Counted from the stretch's first letter, positions 1 to 6,386 are shown. The stretch: DNA of 8,757 nucleotides from an uncultured Faecalibacterium sp. (GCA_934561555.1 CAKTGQ010000045.1:1-8757), one strand, 5' to 3'. Notes: a model not told the origin generated them from the sequence alone. Made by a program: numbers and translations.

Positions 1-336
1 ATCTATGACCAGATCTACAACCAGATCAAGCAGCAGATCATCAGCGGGGCTTTGCAGCCGGACGAGGCCATGCCCTCCATCCGGGGGCTGGCGCGGGATC
101 TGCGCATCAGCGTCATTACCACCAAGCGCGCCTACGATGAACTGGAAAAAGAGGGCTTTCTTTACGCAGTACCGGCAAAGGGCTTTTTTGTAGCCCCGAA
201 AAACACCGAGCTGCTGCGGGAAGAAAACCTGAAAAAAATTGAAGCGCATCTTACCGAGGCCGTCCGCCTGTCCGCGTCCTGCGGACTGAGCAGGGAAGAG
301 CTGGGGGAGATGCTGGAATTGCTGTGGGAGGGCTGA
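1..336 (+). CDS. GntR-family transcriptional regulator, YtrA type (5' end missing)
   Basis: The frame is open from the first base, so the start lies left of the window; 111 residues are visible. They begin IYDQIYNQIKQQIISG and run through a winged helix-turn-helix, with PSIRGLARDL and ITTKRAYDELEKEGF as the DNA-recognition part and a wing ending in AKGFFVA. After the DNA-binding domain only about 45 residues follow, predicted helical and charged. This short tail, without a large ligand domain, is the mark of the YtrA subfamily of GntR proteins, which usually repress the ABC transporter operon they belong to. Only about 10-15 N-terminal residues should be missing. The stop is followed 2 nt later by the ABC ATPase start, so the genes are surely co-transcribed. 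Self-repression of the operon is known for the family and inferred here; the operator would lie outside the window. Confidence 0.93.
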   Translation: MYDQIYNQIKQQIISGALQPDEAMPSIRGLARDLRISVITTKRAYDELEKEGFLYAVPAKGFFVAPKNTELLREENLKKIEAHLTEAVRLSASCGLSREELGEMLELLWEG

Positions 337-338
337 AT

Positions 339-1184
339 ATGAACGCACTGGAATTGCAGGGGCTTACAAAGCACTATAAGGACTTTACCCTCGGGCCGCT
401 GGACTTGACACTGCCCGGCGGCACAATCTGCGGCCTGATCGGTGAAAACGGAGCGGGCAAAAGCACCACCATCCGGCTGATCTTGGACATGGTGCAGCGG
501 GACGGCGGCACCGTGACCATCCTTGGTAAGGATAGCCGCACCGCTTCTGTCCGCACCAAGGAGGAGATCGGCGTGGTGCTGGGCAGCGAGGGCATTCCCC
601 TGTGCCTGAACGCGGTGCAGGCGGGCAAGGTGATGGCAGGCATCTACCACAACTGGGACGCTGCCGCTTATGCGGAACTGTGCCAAAAATTCGGTCTGCC
701 GGACAAAAAGCAGTACAAGGACTACTCCACCGGCATGAAGATGAAGCTGTGCATCGCCGTGGCGCTGGCGCACCACCCGAAGCTGCTGCTGTTGGACGAA
801 GCCACCAACGGGCTGGACCCGGTGGTGCGGGACGAGGTGACCGACCTGCTGCTGGACTTTGCCCGGGACGAGGAGCACTCCATCCTCATCTCCTCCCACA
901 TCGTCAGCGACTTGGAAAAGCTGTGCGACACCATCGCCTTCCTGCACAAGGGCAGGCTGCTGCTCTGTGAGGAAAAGGACGCCCTGCGGGAGGAATACGC
1001 CCTGTGGCACGGCACGGCGGCGCAGCTGGCGGCACTGGATACGCGGGTGTACGGCAAGCGGGTCAGCCCCTACGGCGCCGAGGCGCTTGTGCGCCGGGAT
1101 ACAATGCCCGCCGGGGTAGAGCTTACCCCGGTAAGCATTGAGGAATTGTTTGTACTGATGGTGAAAGGGGAAGATGTGCAATGA
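339..1184 (+). CDS. ABC transporter ATP-binding protein (GntR-linked ABC-2 type)
   Basis: This 281-residue protein is the ATPase of an ABC exporter, acting on the inner face of the membrane with the permease encoded next. Visible motifs are Walker A GENGAGKST (35-43), a signature YSTGMKMKL (129-137), Walker B with D-loop LLLLDEATNGLDP (149-161, catalytic Glu154) and the switch His187 in SSHIVSD. The signature reads STGMK instead of LSGGQ, and there is no glutamine at the expected Q-loop site (VVLGSEG, 79-85); to my knowledge both are usual in ATPases paired with YtrA-type regulators. A C-terminal extension of about 70 residues follows. I chose the ATG at 339 over a GTG at 324: a GGGAGG sits 7 nt before it, while the GTG would overlap the regulator gene. 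The last 4 nt overlap the permease gene. The substrate cannot be told; relatives serve in antimicrobial-peptide or cell-envelope stress export. Confidence 0.95.
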   Translation: MNALELQGLTKHYKDFTLGPLDLTLPGGTICGLIGENGAGKSTTIRLILDMVQRDGGTVTILGKDSRTASVRTKEEIGVVLGSEGIPLCLNAVQAGKVMAGIYHNWDAAAYAELCQKFGLPDKKQYKDYSTGMKMKLCIAVALAHHPKLLLLDEATNGLDPVVRDEVTDLLLDFARDEEHSILISSHIVSDLEKLCDTIAFLHKGRLLLCEEKDALREEYALWHGTAAQLAALDTRVYGKRVSPYGAEALVRRDTMPAGVELTPVSIEELFVLMVKGEDVQ

Positions 1185-1822
1185 AAGGTCTGCTATTGAA
1201 GGATGCCTATCAGACGTGGTGCTATATCAGATGGATCATTCTGGTGTCGATTGCTATGATGCTGGTGGGAGTGTTTTGCATGAAGGAAGGCTCTAATTTC
1301 TTTATGCAGTACAGCGGGATTATGCTGGGGATGCTGCCCATGACCTTGCTGGCGTACGACCAGAACAGCCGGTTCAGCGCTTACTGCGCTGCTCTGCCGG
1401 TGACAAAAGAGCAGATCGTGGGCGGCAAATATATCATTGGTCTGTGTGGTATGGCGCTGGCGGAGCTGCTGAGTATGGCGGCGCTGGCAGCAGCACAGTT
1501 GCTCTGGGGTACAGTAACGGTGCGGCTCACCGTGGCGACCCTGTTTCAGGTGGCGATGCTGACCCTGCTGGGTAACATTATCCTGCTGCCCCTGACCTAC
1601 CGCTTTGGCTACGAGAAGGCAAAATATGTGTATTATCTTTGCATTGGCATGCTGGGAGGCTTGATGGGCATTACGGTGTCCTCCGGTGGGATTCTGCTGA
1701 ACAGCATCCTGCCCGCGCAGGGCTCGCTGCTGATGCTGGTGGTCGTGCTGGCGGCGGTTCTGGCGCTGTACGCCGCCTCGTGGCGGCTGTCCGTTGCATG
1801 GTACGGAAAGGCAGAGCAGTAA
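1181..1822 (+). CDS. ABC-2 type transporter permease subunit
   Basis: This 213-residue protein is strongly hydrophobic, with about six membrane segments at roughly 17-34, 42-59, 84-109, 115-139, 147-171 and 180-202. The N-terminal start MKGLLLKDAY and the QNSRFSAYCAALPVTKEQIVGGKY segment between the second and third helices are typical of the short ABC-2 permeases found with YtrA-type regulators in clostridia. It should form the channel of the exporter driven by the ATPase encoded upstream, probably as a dimer, as only one permease gene is present. Its ATG overlaps the ATPase stop (ATGA, 1181-1184) and a GGGGAAG lies just upstream, which points to translational coupling. A 52-codon gene begins 1 nt after its stop. 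The family assignment is firm; the substrate is unknown. Confidence 0.9.
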   Translation: MKGLLLKDAYQTWCYIRWIILVSIAMMLVGVFCMKEGSNFFMQYSGIMLGMLPMTLLAYDQNSRFSAYCAALPVTKEQIVGGKYIIGLCGMALAELLSMAALAAAQLLWGTVTVRLTVATLFQVAMLTLLGNIILLPLTYRFGYEKAKYVYYLCIGMLGGLMGITVSSGGILLNSILPAQGSLLMLVVVLAAVLALYAASWRLSVAWYGKAEQ

Positions 1823-1823
1823 A

Positions 1824-1982
1824 ATGAAGAAAAGCCAAATCGCGGGCATCCTGTTCGGCGTTGCTATGGGCGTTTTGTTCAGCGTGTCGATGGGGACAGT
1901 GGGTTTTGCGCTGGGAGCCAGTTTTGCAAGTCTGGGCATGGTGATGTTCGAAGGGCTGGATGATCCGCCAGATAAAAAATAA
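1824..1982 (+). CDS. Small hydrophobic protein at the end of the ABC operon
   Basis: This is a 52-residue protein, MKKSQIAGIL at the start and EGLDDPPDKK at the end. Residues 6-41 are almost entirely apolar and glycine-rich, long enough for one long or two short membrane helices, followed by an acidic, then lysine-rich, tail. I do not recognise a named family. It begins 1 nt after the permease stop, with a possible ribosome site GGAAAGG about 12 nt upstream, so translation is probably coupled to the permease. A longer start at 1794 lies inside the permease gene and has no better ribosome site. The position suggests an accessory membrane component of the ABC exporter, but nothing in the sequence proves that role. 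A strong terminator follows directly. Confidence 0.7.
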   Translation: MKKSQIAGILFGVAMGVLFSVSMGTVGFALGASFASLGMVMFEGLDDPPDKK

Positions 1983-1985
1983 TAC

Positions 1986-2052
1986 AAAAAACAGGTGCAC
2001 CGCATCTTTATCAAAAGCGTTGGCTTTTGATAAGGCGGTACACCTGTTTTTT
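1986..2052. terminator. Bidirectional intrinsic terminator with a two-tier hairpin
   Basis: An 18-bp outer stem (1986-2003 with 2035-2052, one C-A mismatch at 1998/2040) begins with six A and ends with six T. Inside it, after a small asymmetric internal loop, is a perfect 11-bp stem TTATCAAAAGC/GCTTTTGATAA (2008-2018 with 2023-2033) closed by a GTTG loop. The element sits between the stop of the ABC operon (1982) and the stop of the converging hydrolase gene (2059), so it can end transcription from both sides. Confidence 0.9.
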
Positions 2053-2058
2053 GCTTCT

Positions 2059-3075
2059 TTATTCTGCGCTGTACGCGCTACCCATGATCCACGGGTTACT
2101 TGCGGAATATTTTGCGTGGTTGCGCAGGTAGGTGACCCATGCGCCGTAACCGTTGCCGGCCGAAAGATGCACGCCGTCCGGTGCGGCGATCATCTCTTTC
2201 AGGTTGCCCTCGCCGTCAGCCAGCGCCTCCCACAGGTCCAGATAAACGCAGCCCTTGCTGGCGGCCAGCTGTGCCAGCTGCTCGTTCACGCCGCGCAGCA
2301 CATCCGAGGCAAGACCCGGCTTCTTTTCCGCTGCCGCAGGCCGTACCGGCGGAATGGACTGAACATAAATAATGCAGTCGTCCCCCAGCGTCTGGCGCAG
2401 TTCGTCCAGCATCTGGCCGTAGTAGGCCAGAAAACGGTCAGAGGCGCCCAAGGTGGTTAGAGTATTGGTGCCCAGCAGGATATACAGCTTCTTGGGCTGC
2501 GCCGCTGCCAGCACATCCAGTGCCACCTCCTGCCCGCGGGTGGGGCTCTTGACGGCGGCGCGGTTGACGATGGCGTCCGGCCCCACACCCGTATAGCCGC
2601 AGATGAGCGCGCCGCTCAGATTGATTTGATAATCCGAGAAGCCCACCGTCAGGCTGTCGCCCAGAAAAGCGGCATCCGAAAAGTAGCTCAGGTCTACCTG
2701 ACCGCAGGCCGGCTGCCGGATGACACTGGCGTCGTAAGCCTTAATGGTATAGGCACCGTCGGTCTGCCGGGCGGGGCCGAAGCTCTCCAGCTGCACCGCC
2801 TGCGCCGTGCCGCTGCTATCGGCTGTACCCTCGCTGCCGCTGCCGGAAGCCGCCTCGCCCTGCATGGGCAGCGGTGCCAGAATGTTCTGTGCAATGCCGC
2901 CTGTGCCGGTCTGCGGGGTGCTTTCTTCCTCCACAGTCCCTTTTTCCAAGATGGCGGTCACCGCATAGGCGACCAGCAGGATGGCCACAATGACCCCCGC
3001 AAGCCGCAGCTTGCCGCCGATGCCCCCGCGTGTGCGCCGCCGGGGTGCCGAATGATATTCGTGTGAAATGCCCAT
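2059..3075 (-). CDS. Membrane-anchored SGNH/GDSL-type hydrolase
   Basis: The 338-residue product is a serine esterase of the SGNH fold held at the outer face of the membrane. Residues 1-22 are basic (PRRRTRGG), 23-43 form a single membrane helix, and 46-110 are a Ser/Gly/Thr-rich linker with little order. The catalytic domain follows: block I FLGDSLTVG (137-145, nucleophile Ser141), a glycine-rich stretch GYTGVG (160-165), block III LGTNTL (201-206, oxyanion Asn204) and block V DGVHLS (300-305, Asp300 and His303). I started it at 3075: frames opening further upstream at 3216 or 3150 would begin before or inside the predicted promoter (-10 at 3149-3154). The ribosome site is weak. The likely substrate is an ester on cell-wall or dietary glycan, for example an acetyl group, but this is inferred from fold and location only. 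It stands alone, diverging from the phosphofructokinase genes. Confidence 0.9.
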   Translation of the reverse strand: MGISHEYHSAPRRRTRGGIGGKLRLAGVIVAILLVAYAVTAILEKGTVEEESTPQTGTGGIAQNILAPLPMQGEAASGSGSEGTADSSGTAQAVQLESFGPARQTDGAYTIKAYDASVIRQPACGQVDLSYFSDAAFLGDSLTVGFSDYQINLSGALICGYTGVGPDAIVNRAAVKSPTRGQEVALDVLAAAQPKKLYILLGTNTLTTLGASDRFLAYYGQMLDELRQTLGDDCIIYVQSIPPVRPAAAEKKPGLASDVLRGVNEQLAQLAASKGCVYLDLWEALADGEGNLKEMIAAPDGVHLSAGNGYGAWVTYLRNHAKYSASNPWIMGSAYSAE

Positions 3076-3148
3076 AATCTCTGTCCAGCTTTCTGCATTT
3101 ATCCCGACAGGCAGGTACTTCTGCCCGGTATTTTTGGAGTGCGCACCC

Positions 3149-3177
3149 ATTTTATCATATTTTTTTTGCCTGTGCAA
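3149..3177 (-). promoter_or_regulatory. Promoter for the SGNH hydrolase gene
   Basis: On the minus strand TTGCAC (3172-3177) is followed after exactly 17 nt by TAAAAT (3149-3154), a close match to the vegetative promoter. Transcription should start near 3142, giving a leader of roughly 65 nt before the ATG at 3075. Confidence 0.7.
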
Positions 3178-3207
3178 CCAATTGGGTCTTGCATACAACA
3201 GGCAAAA
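3164..3207. repeat. Inverted repeat between divergent promoters (candidate operator)
   Basis: TTTTGCCTGT (3164-3173) and ACAGGCAAAA (3198-3207) form a perfect 10-bp inverted repeat separated by 24 nt. Each arm lies in or next to the -35/-10 spacer of one of the two divergent promoters. Between the arms is also a CCAATTGG palindrome (3178-3185). The arrangement fits a shared regulator site, but similarity of two promoters pointing apart would also produce an inverted repeat. No regulator gene is adjacent. Confidence 0.5.
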
Positions 3208-3217
3208 CGGGTACAAT
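3189..3217 (+). promoter_or_regulatory. Promoter for the phosphofructokinase genes
   Basis: TTGCAT (3189-3194), a 17-nt spacer and TACAAT (3212-3217) make a good vegetative promoter. The start would be near 3224, leaving a leader of about 190 nt before the ATG at 3416. The -35 boxes of this promoter and of the divergent hydrolase promoter are 11 nt apart. A second, poorer candidate (TTGCAC 3234-3239 with TACACA 3257-3262) lies downstream. Confidence 0.72.
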
Positions 3218-3221
3218 AGGA

Positions 3222-3278
3222 TTGCAGCTTATTTTGCACATTTTACAAAAAGCGAATACACAAGCTGCAAATATTTTT
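3222..3278 (+). promoter_or_regulatory. Stem-loop at the 5' end of the phosphofructokinase leader
   Basis: TTGCAGCTT (3222-3230) pairs perfectly with AAGCTGCAA (3262-3270); within the loop TTTTG (3232-3236) can pair with CAAAA (3246-3250). The 3' arm is followed by ATATTTTTG. The first base of the stem nearly coincides with the predicted transcription start, so the mRNA would begin in a hairpin. This could protect the transcript or act as a weak attenuator. The rest of the 340-nt gap (3279-3415) is GC-rich with only short pairings, such as CGGCA/TGCCG (3289-3293 with 3305-3309). It has no convincing gene, and I recognise no known riboswitch. Confidence 0.45.
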
Positions 3279-3415
3279 GTGTCAGTTGCGGCAGGCGGCT
3301 GTTTTGCCGTCCCGGTCCGTTGGCAGTGCAGGGCCGACAGACCACGTTACCGGACGGTGCGGAAAGCCGTTTGCCCGGCAGCGGACACATTTTATATGAT
3401 CTGAAGGAGGTTTCC

Positions 3416-4639
3416 ATGGCCAAGAATATCATCATTGGTCAGAGCGGCGGCCCTACCGCCGTGATCAACTCCAGCCTTGCGGGCGTATACAAAGCCGCCC
3501 GCAGTCTGGGGGCAGACAAGGTGTACGGCATGAAGTACGGCATCGAGGGTCTGCTCAAGGAAGAGCTGCTGGAGCTCAACATCCTGCTGGATGACCGTAT
3601 GAGCATCGAGCTGCTCAAGCGCACCCCGTCCAGCTATCTGGGCAGCTGCCGCTTCAAGCTGCCCGACCCGGACACCGATGCCACCCCGTTCGTCAAGCTG
3701 TTCACCCTGTTTGACAAGTACGACATCTGCGCGGTGTTCTACATCGGCGGCAACGACTCGATGGATACCATCGCAAAGCTGTCCCGCTACGGGCAGCGGG
3801 TGGGCAGCAGCGTGCGGTTCATCGGTGTGCCTAAGACCATCGACAACGATCTGTGCCTTACCGACCACACCCCCGGCTACGGCTCTGCCGCAAAGTACAT
3901 TGCTACCATTCTGAAAGAGGTCATCCGTGACTCCTCGGTGTACAACATCCGCAGCGTGACGGTGGCCGAGATCATGGGCCGCCACGCAGGCTGGCTGGCC
4001 GGTGCGGCCTGTCTGGCAGGCGGCGAGGACTGCGAGGGCCCCGACCTGATCCTGCTGCCGGAAGTGCCCTTCGATCAGGATAAGTTCCTTGCCCGGGTAG
4101 ACGAGCTGCAGCGGGTGAAGTCTAACGTTATCATCGCAGCCAGCGAGGGCGTAAAGACCGCAGACGGCACTTATCTGTGCGATCTGGTGTCCACCGCCGG
4201 GCAGCTGGACGCTTTTGGCCACAAGGCCATCCTTAGCGGCACCAGCCGTTACCTTTCGGAGCTCATCCACGACAAGCTGCAGTGCAAGAGCCGCGCCATC
4301 GAGTTTTCCACCCTGCAGCGCTGCGCCAGCCATCTGGCCAGCCGCACGGATGTGAACGAGGCCTACGCCGTAGGCGGTGCCGCCGCCGCTGCTGCCTTTG
4401 CGGGCGAGAGCGGCCGCATGATCGCCCTCAAGCGAGTCTCCAACTACCCGTACCAGTGCATCACCGAGTCTGTGGATGTGCAGCAGGTGGCAAATCTGGA
4501 AAAGAAGGTCCCGCTGGAATGGATCACCCCGGACGGGATGCAGGTGACCGAAGCCTTTGAGGAGTACGCCCGTCCGTTGATCCTGGACGAGGTGACCCCT
4601 GTGTATGTGAACGGTACCCCCCGCCACATCCGTCTGTGA
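3416..4639 (+). CDS. pfp: Phosphofructokinase, pyrophosphate-dependent type (first of two)
   Basis: This 407-residue enzyme phosphorylates fructose 6-phosphate to fructose 1,6-bisphosphate in glycolysis, in the cytosol. Visible motifs are the phosphoryl-donor loop GQSGGPTAVIN (8-18), YIGGNDSMDT (109-118), GVPKTIDND (137-145, catalytic base Asp143), IMGRHAGW (186-193) and LLPEVPF (213-219). Asp114 and Lys140 stand where ATP-using enzymes such as E. coli PfkA have glycines (104 and 124); this pair is the established mark of pyrophosphate use, which would make the step reversible. The residue before Asp114 is Asn, not Asp as in many family members. The ATG at 3416 has AAGGAGG 5 nt upstream and the protein matches its neighbour from residue 1; an open frame back to 3068 crosses the promoter and is not coding. 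A paralogue follows after 84 nt. Donor choice is inferred from residues only. Confidence 0.93.
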   Translation: MAKNIIIGQSGGPTAVINSSLAGVYKAARSLGADKVYGMKYGIEGLLKEELLELNILLDDRMSIELLKRTPSSYLGSCRFKLPDPDTDATPFVKLFTLFDKYDICAVFYIGGNDSMDTIAKLSRYGQRVGSSVRFIGVPKTIDNDLCLTDHTPGYGSAAKYIATILKEVIRDSSVYNIRSVTVAEIMGRHAGWLAGAACLAGGEDCEGPDLILLPEVPFDQDKFLARVDELQRVKSNVIIAASEGVKTADGTYLCDLVSTAGQLDAFGHKAILSGTSRYLSELIHDKLQCKSRAIEFSTLQRCASHLASRTDVNEAYAVGGAAAAAAFAGESGRMIALKRVSNYPYQCITESVDVQQVANLEKKVPLEWITPDGMQVTEAFEEYARPLILDEVTPVYVNGTPRHIRL

Positions 4640-4658
4640 TCCGCCTTTCCCTTCCGCG

Positions 4659-4699
4659 TCTGTTTTCGTGCAACTGCACGTTATTATAGCCGAAACAGA
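4659..4699 (+). repeat. Hairpin between the two phosphofructokinase genes
   Basis: An inner stem CGTGC/GCACG (4667-4671 with 4676-4680) lies within an outer pairing TCTGTTTTCG/CGAAACAGA (4659-4668 with 4691-4699, one bulged T). The inner and outer stems share two bases, so one will dominate. No T run follows, so it is not a classical terminator; it may set mRNA stability or the ratio of the two products. A TATTAT at 4682-4687 could be a -10 box, but its -35 region is poor. Confidence 0.45.
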
Positions 4700-4723
4700 A
4701 AAAACAAAAAAGGAGAAATCATC

Positions 4724-5956
4724 ATGGGAAAAAACGCAATTGTCGGTCAGTCCGGCGGCCCCACCTCTGTCATCAATGCCAGTCTGGCGGGTGTCTTTGA
4801 AAGCTGCAAGAACCGCGGCGCAGACGTCGTGTACGGTATGTGCAACGGTGTTGCCGGTCTGCTGGAGGAGCGTGTGGTGGATCTTTCCACCCTGCTGACC
4901 GATGACTTGGACATCGAGCTGCTCAAGCGCACTCCGTCCAGCTTTCTGGGCAGCTGCCGCTACAAGCTGCCCGACTGGCGGGATGACGAGGCAGTGTACA
5001 AAAAGCTGTTCGCCATTCTGGAAAAGCTGAACATCGGTTACTTCTTCTACATTGGCGGCAACGACTCCATGGACACCATCGGCAAGCTGGCTGACTACGG
5101 CGACCGCATCGGCAGCGACATCCGCTTTATGGGCGTGCCCAAGACCATCGACAACGACCTGATGGTCACCGACCACACCCCCGGTTACGGCTCTGCGGCC
5201 AAGTACATCGGCGTTGTGATGAAGGAGATCATCCGCGACGCCACCGTGTACGGCACCAAGTACGTCACCGTGGTGGAGATCATGGGCCGCAACGCCGGCT
5301 GGCTGACCGCCGCTGCCGCACTGGCCAAGAGCGACGATTGCGAGGGCGTGGACATGATCTGTCTGCCCGAGGTTCCCTTCAACGTGGAGCGCTTTGTGGA
5401 AAAGGTGCGCGTGATGCAGGAAAAGAAGCCCAGCATCGTCATTGCTGTTTCCGAGGGCGTAAAGCTGGAGGATGGCCGCTATGTCTGTGAGCTGGCTGAC
5501 GACGTGCACGCAGTGGACGCTTTCGGCCACAAGGCACTGACCGGTACCGCACGGTATCTGGCCAACGTGGTGGCACGCAATCTGGACACCAAGACCCGCT
5601 GCATCGAGCTTTCCACCCTGCAGCGCTGCGCCGGTCACCTGACCAGCCGCACCGACATCACCGAAGCCTATCAGGTAGGCGGTGCTGCTGCCAAGGCAGC
5701 CTTTGAGGGCGTTACCGGTCAGATGGTTGCCCTGAAGCGCATCTCCAACAACCCCTACCAGTGCACCACCGAGCTGCATCCCATCAGCGAGGTCGCCAAC
5801 TTGGAAAAGAAGGTCCCCCTGAGCTGGATGAACAACAACCACACCCAGATGACCGAGGACTTTTTGGACTACGCCCGTCCGCTGATTCAGGCTGAGCTGA
5901 CCCCGCTGTACATTGCCGGTCTGCCGCACCACATCTACATGAAGAACCAGAAGTGA
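4724..5956 (+). CDS. pfp: Phosphofructokinase, pyrophosphate-dependent type (second of two)
   Basis: This 410-residue enzyme is a paralogue of the one encoded just upstream, alignable from end to end with about 60% identity by eye. It carries GQSGGPTSVIN (8-18), YIGGNDSMDT (109-118), GVPKTIDND (137-145, catalytic base Asp143), IMGRNAGW (186-193) and LPEVPF (214-219). Asp114 and Lys140 again predict pyrophosphate as phosphoryl donor, and Asn113 is also shared. All catalytic motifs are intact, so neither copy looks like a pseudo-enzyme. The sequences drift most at 84-107 and in the C-terminal 40 residues, which may affect subunit contacts or control. AGGAG lies 8 nt before the ATG at 4724. The gene has its own ribosome site and probably shares the promoter in front of the first copy. 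Whether the two act as separate isozymes or as a mixed complex cannot be read from sequence. Confidence 0.93.
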   Translation: MGKNAIVGQSGGPTSVINASLAGVFESCKNRGADVVYGMCNGVAGLLEERVVDLSTLLTDDLDIELLKRTPSSFLGSCRYKLPDWRDDEAVYKKLFAILEKLNIGYFFYIGGNDSMDTIGKLADYGDRIGSDIRFMGVPKTIDNDLMVTDHTPGYGSAAKYIGVVMKEIIRDATVYGTKYVTVVEIMGRNAGWLTAAAALAKSDDCEGVDMICLPEVPFNVERFVEKVRVMQEKKPSIVIAVSEGVKLEDGRYVCELADDVHAVDAFGHKALTGTARYLANVVARNLDTKTRCIELSTLQRCAGHLTSRTDITEAYQVGGAAAKAAFEGVTGQMVALKRISNNPYQCTTELHPISEVANLEKKVPLSWMNNNHTQMTEDFLDYARPLIQAELTPLYIAGLPHHIYMKNQK

Positions 5957-5962
5957 TTTTCT

Positions 5963-6037
5963 CCTGACCTGTTTTTGTCAGGCTGAAAAGCCCTCCCGCC
6001 CGGACGCTGTAAAGCACACCCGGACGGGAGGGCTTTT
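5963..6037 (+). terminator. Terminator after the phosphofructokinase genes
   Basis: The main hairpin pairs AAAAGCCCTCCCGCCCGG (5986-6003) with 6020-6037 over 18 bp with one C-A mismatch and a 16-nt loop, and ends in TTTT. The A run on the left gives it some two-way character. A smaller stem CCTGAC/GTCAGG (5963-5968 with 5977-5982) precedes it and has its T run in the loop. Confidence 0.85.
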
Positions 6038-6080
6038 GTGATTGCTGTATATATTTTTTGCCCTCAGCCCAAATTATGGG

Positions 6081-6109
6081 TTGACAAACCGCGCTTTCAG
6101 TGGTAACAT
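6081..6109 (+). promoter_or_regulatory. Promoter for the tRNA-Tyr gene
   Basis: A perfect TTGACA (6081-6086) is followed after 17 nt by TAACAT (6104-6109). Transcription would begin near 6116, about 30 nt before the mature tRNA. The consensus -35 fits a strongly expressed stable RNA. Confidence 0.8.
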
Positions 6110-6146
6110 ATACAGGCAGCCCGCGTGGTTGTGAAAAAATGAATAT

Positions 6147-6231
6147 GGGCGTGTTCCCGAGTGGCCAATGGGGACAGACTGTAAATCTGCTGCTTTCAGC
6201 TTCGGTGGTTCGAATCCACCCGCGCCCACCA
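6147..6231 (+). tRNA. tRNA-Tyr, anticodon GUA
   Basis: The 85-nt gene folds as a class II tRNA. The acceptor stem GGGCGTG (6147-6153) pairs with CGCGCCC (6221-6227), with one G-U pair. The D arm is built on CCC/GGG; the anticodon loop is CTGTAAA with anticodon GTA at 6181-6183. A long variable arm (about 6191-6203) and the T arm GGTGG-TTCGAAT-CCACC (6204-6220) follow. GUA reads both tyrosine codons, and bacterial tRNA-Tyr is one of the three classes with a long variable arm. The 3' CCA (6229-6231) is encoded. One A-C mismatch sits at the top of the anticodon stem. The gene stands alone between its own promoter and terminator. Confidence 0.97.
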
Positions 6232-6236
6232 AACAA

Positions 6237-6286
6237 GAAAAATCCGAACCTGTTTCCGATTGGAGAAGGGTTCGGATTTTTCGTTT
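6237..6286 (+). terminator. Terminator of the tRNA-Tyr transcript
   Basis: A perfect 14-bp stem GAAAAATCCGAACC (6237-6250) with 6269-6282 encloses an 18-nt loop; its 3' arm carries TTTTT and is followed by CGTTTTC. It starts 6 nt after the tRNA CCA end. Confidence 0.9.
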
Positions 6287-6386
6287 TCTTCGGGTACAAC
6301 AACGAAGGCTCCCGTGGACGGCGCAAAACTCCGATGCCTTGTCATAGACCGTAAGCCGCCGATAACAAGATTTGGAGGGTATGATT

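Noticed and set aside
162..1181. Long minus-strand open frame opposite the ABC ATPase gene
   Set aside because: Shadow of a gene with clear Walker and signature motifs; its translation is His/Gln/Val-rich with no domain.
1193..2014. Minus-strand open frame opposite the permease gene
   Set aside because: Its Gln/His-rich translation is the antisense of a hydrophobic protein, and it runs into the terminator hairpin.
1960..2460. Plus-strand open frame opposite the end of the SGNH hydrolase
   Set aside because: It begins at the end of the small hydrophobic gene, crosses the terminator and overlaps the conserved block V region of the hydrolase; no ribosome site.
3076..3216. Longer N-terminus for the SGNH hydrolase (starts at 3150 or 3216)
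   Set aside because: These starts lie within or upstream of the predicted promoter, and the extra residues look random; the start at 3075 leads into a typical basic segment and membrane helix.
3068..3415. Extension of the first phosphofructokinase by 116 N-terminal residues
   Set aside because: The extension crosses the promoter and leader, has no homology to the family, and the ATG at 3416 has an ideal ribosome site and aligns with the paralogue's first residue.
3392..5932. A minus-strand open frame of more than 800 codons across both phosphofructokinase genes
   Set aside because: It is the antisense shadow of two strongly conserved plus-strand genes with biased codon use, it spans their intergenic gap, and its repetitive Gly/His/Val-rich translation has no recognisable domain.
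5784..6326. A minus-strand open frame containing a GWIRTTE-like peptide
   Set aside because: That peptide is the well-known false translation of the strand opposite a tRNA gene; the region is tRNA-Tyr plus terminators.
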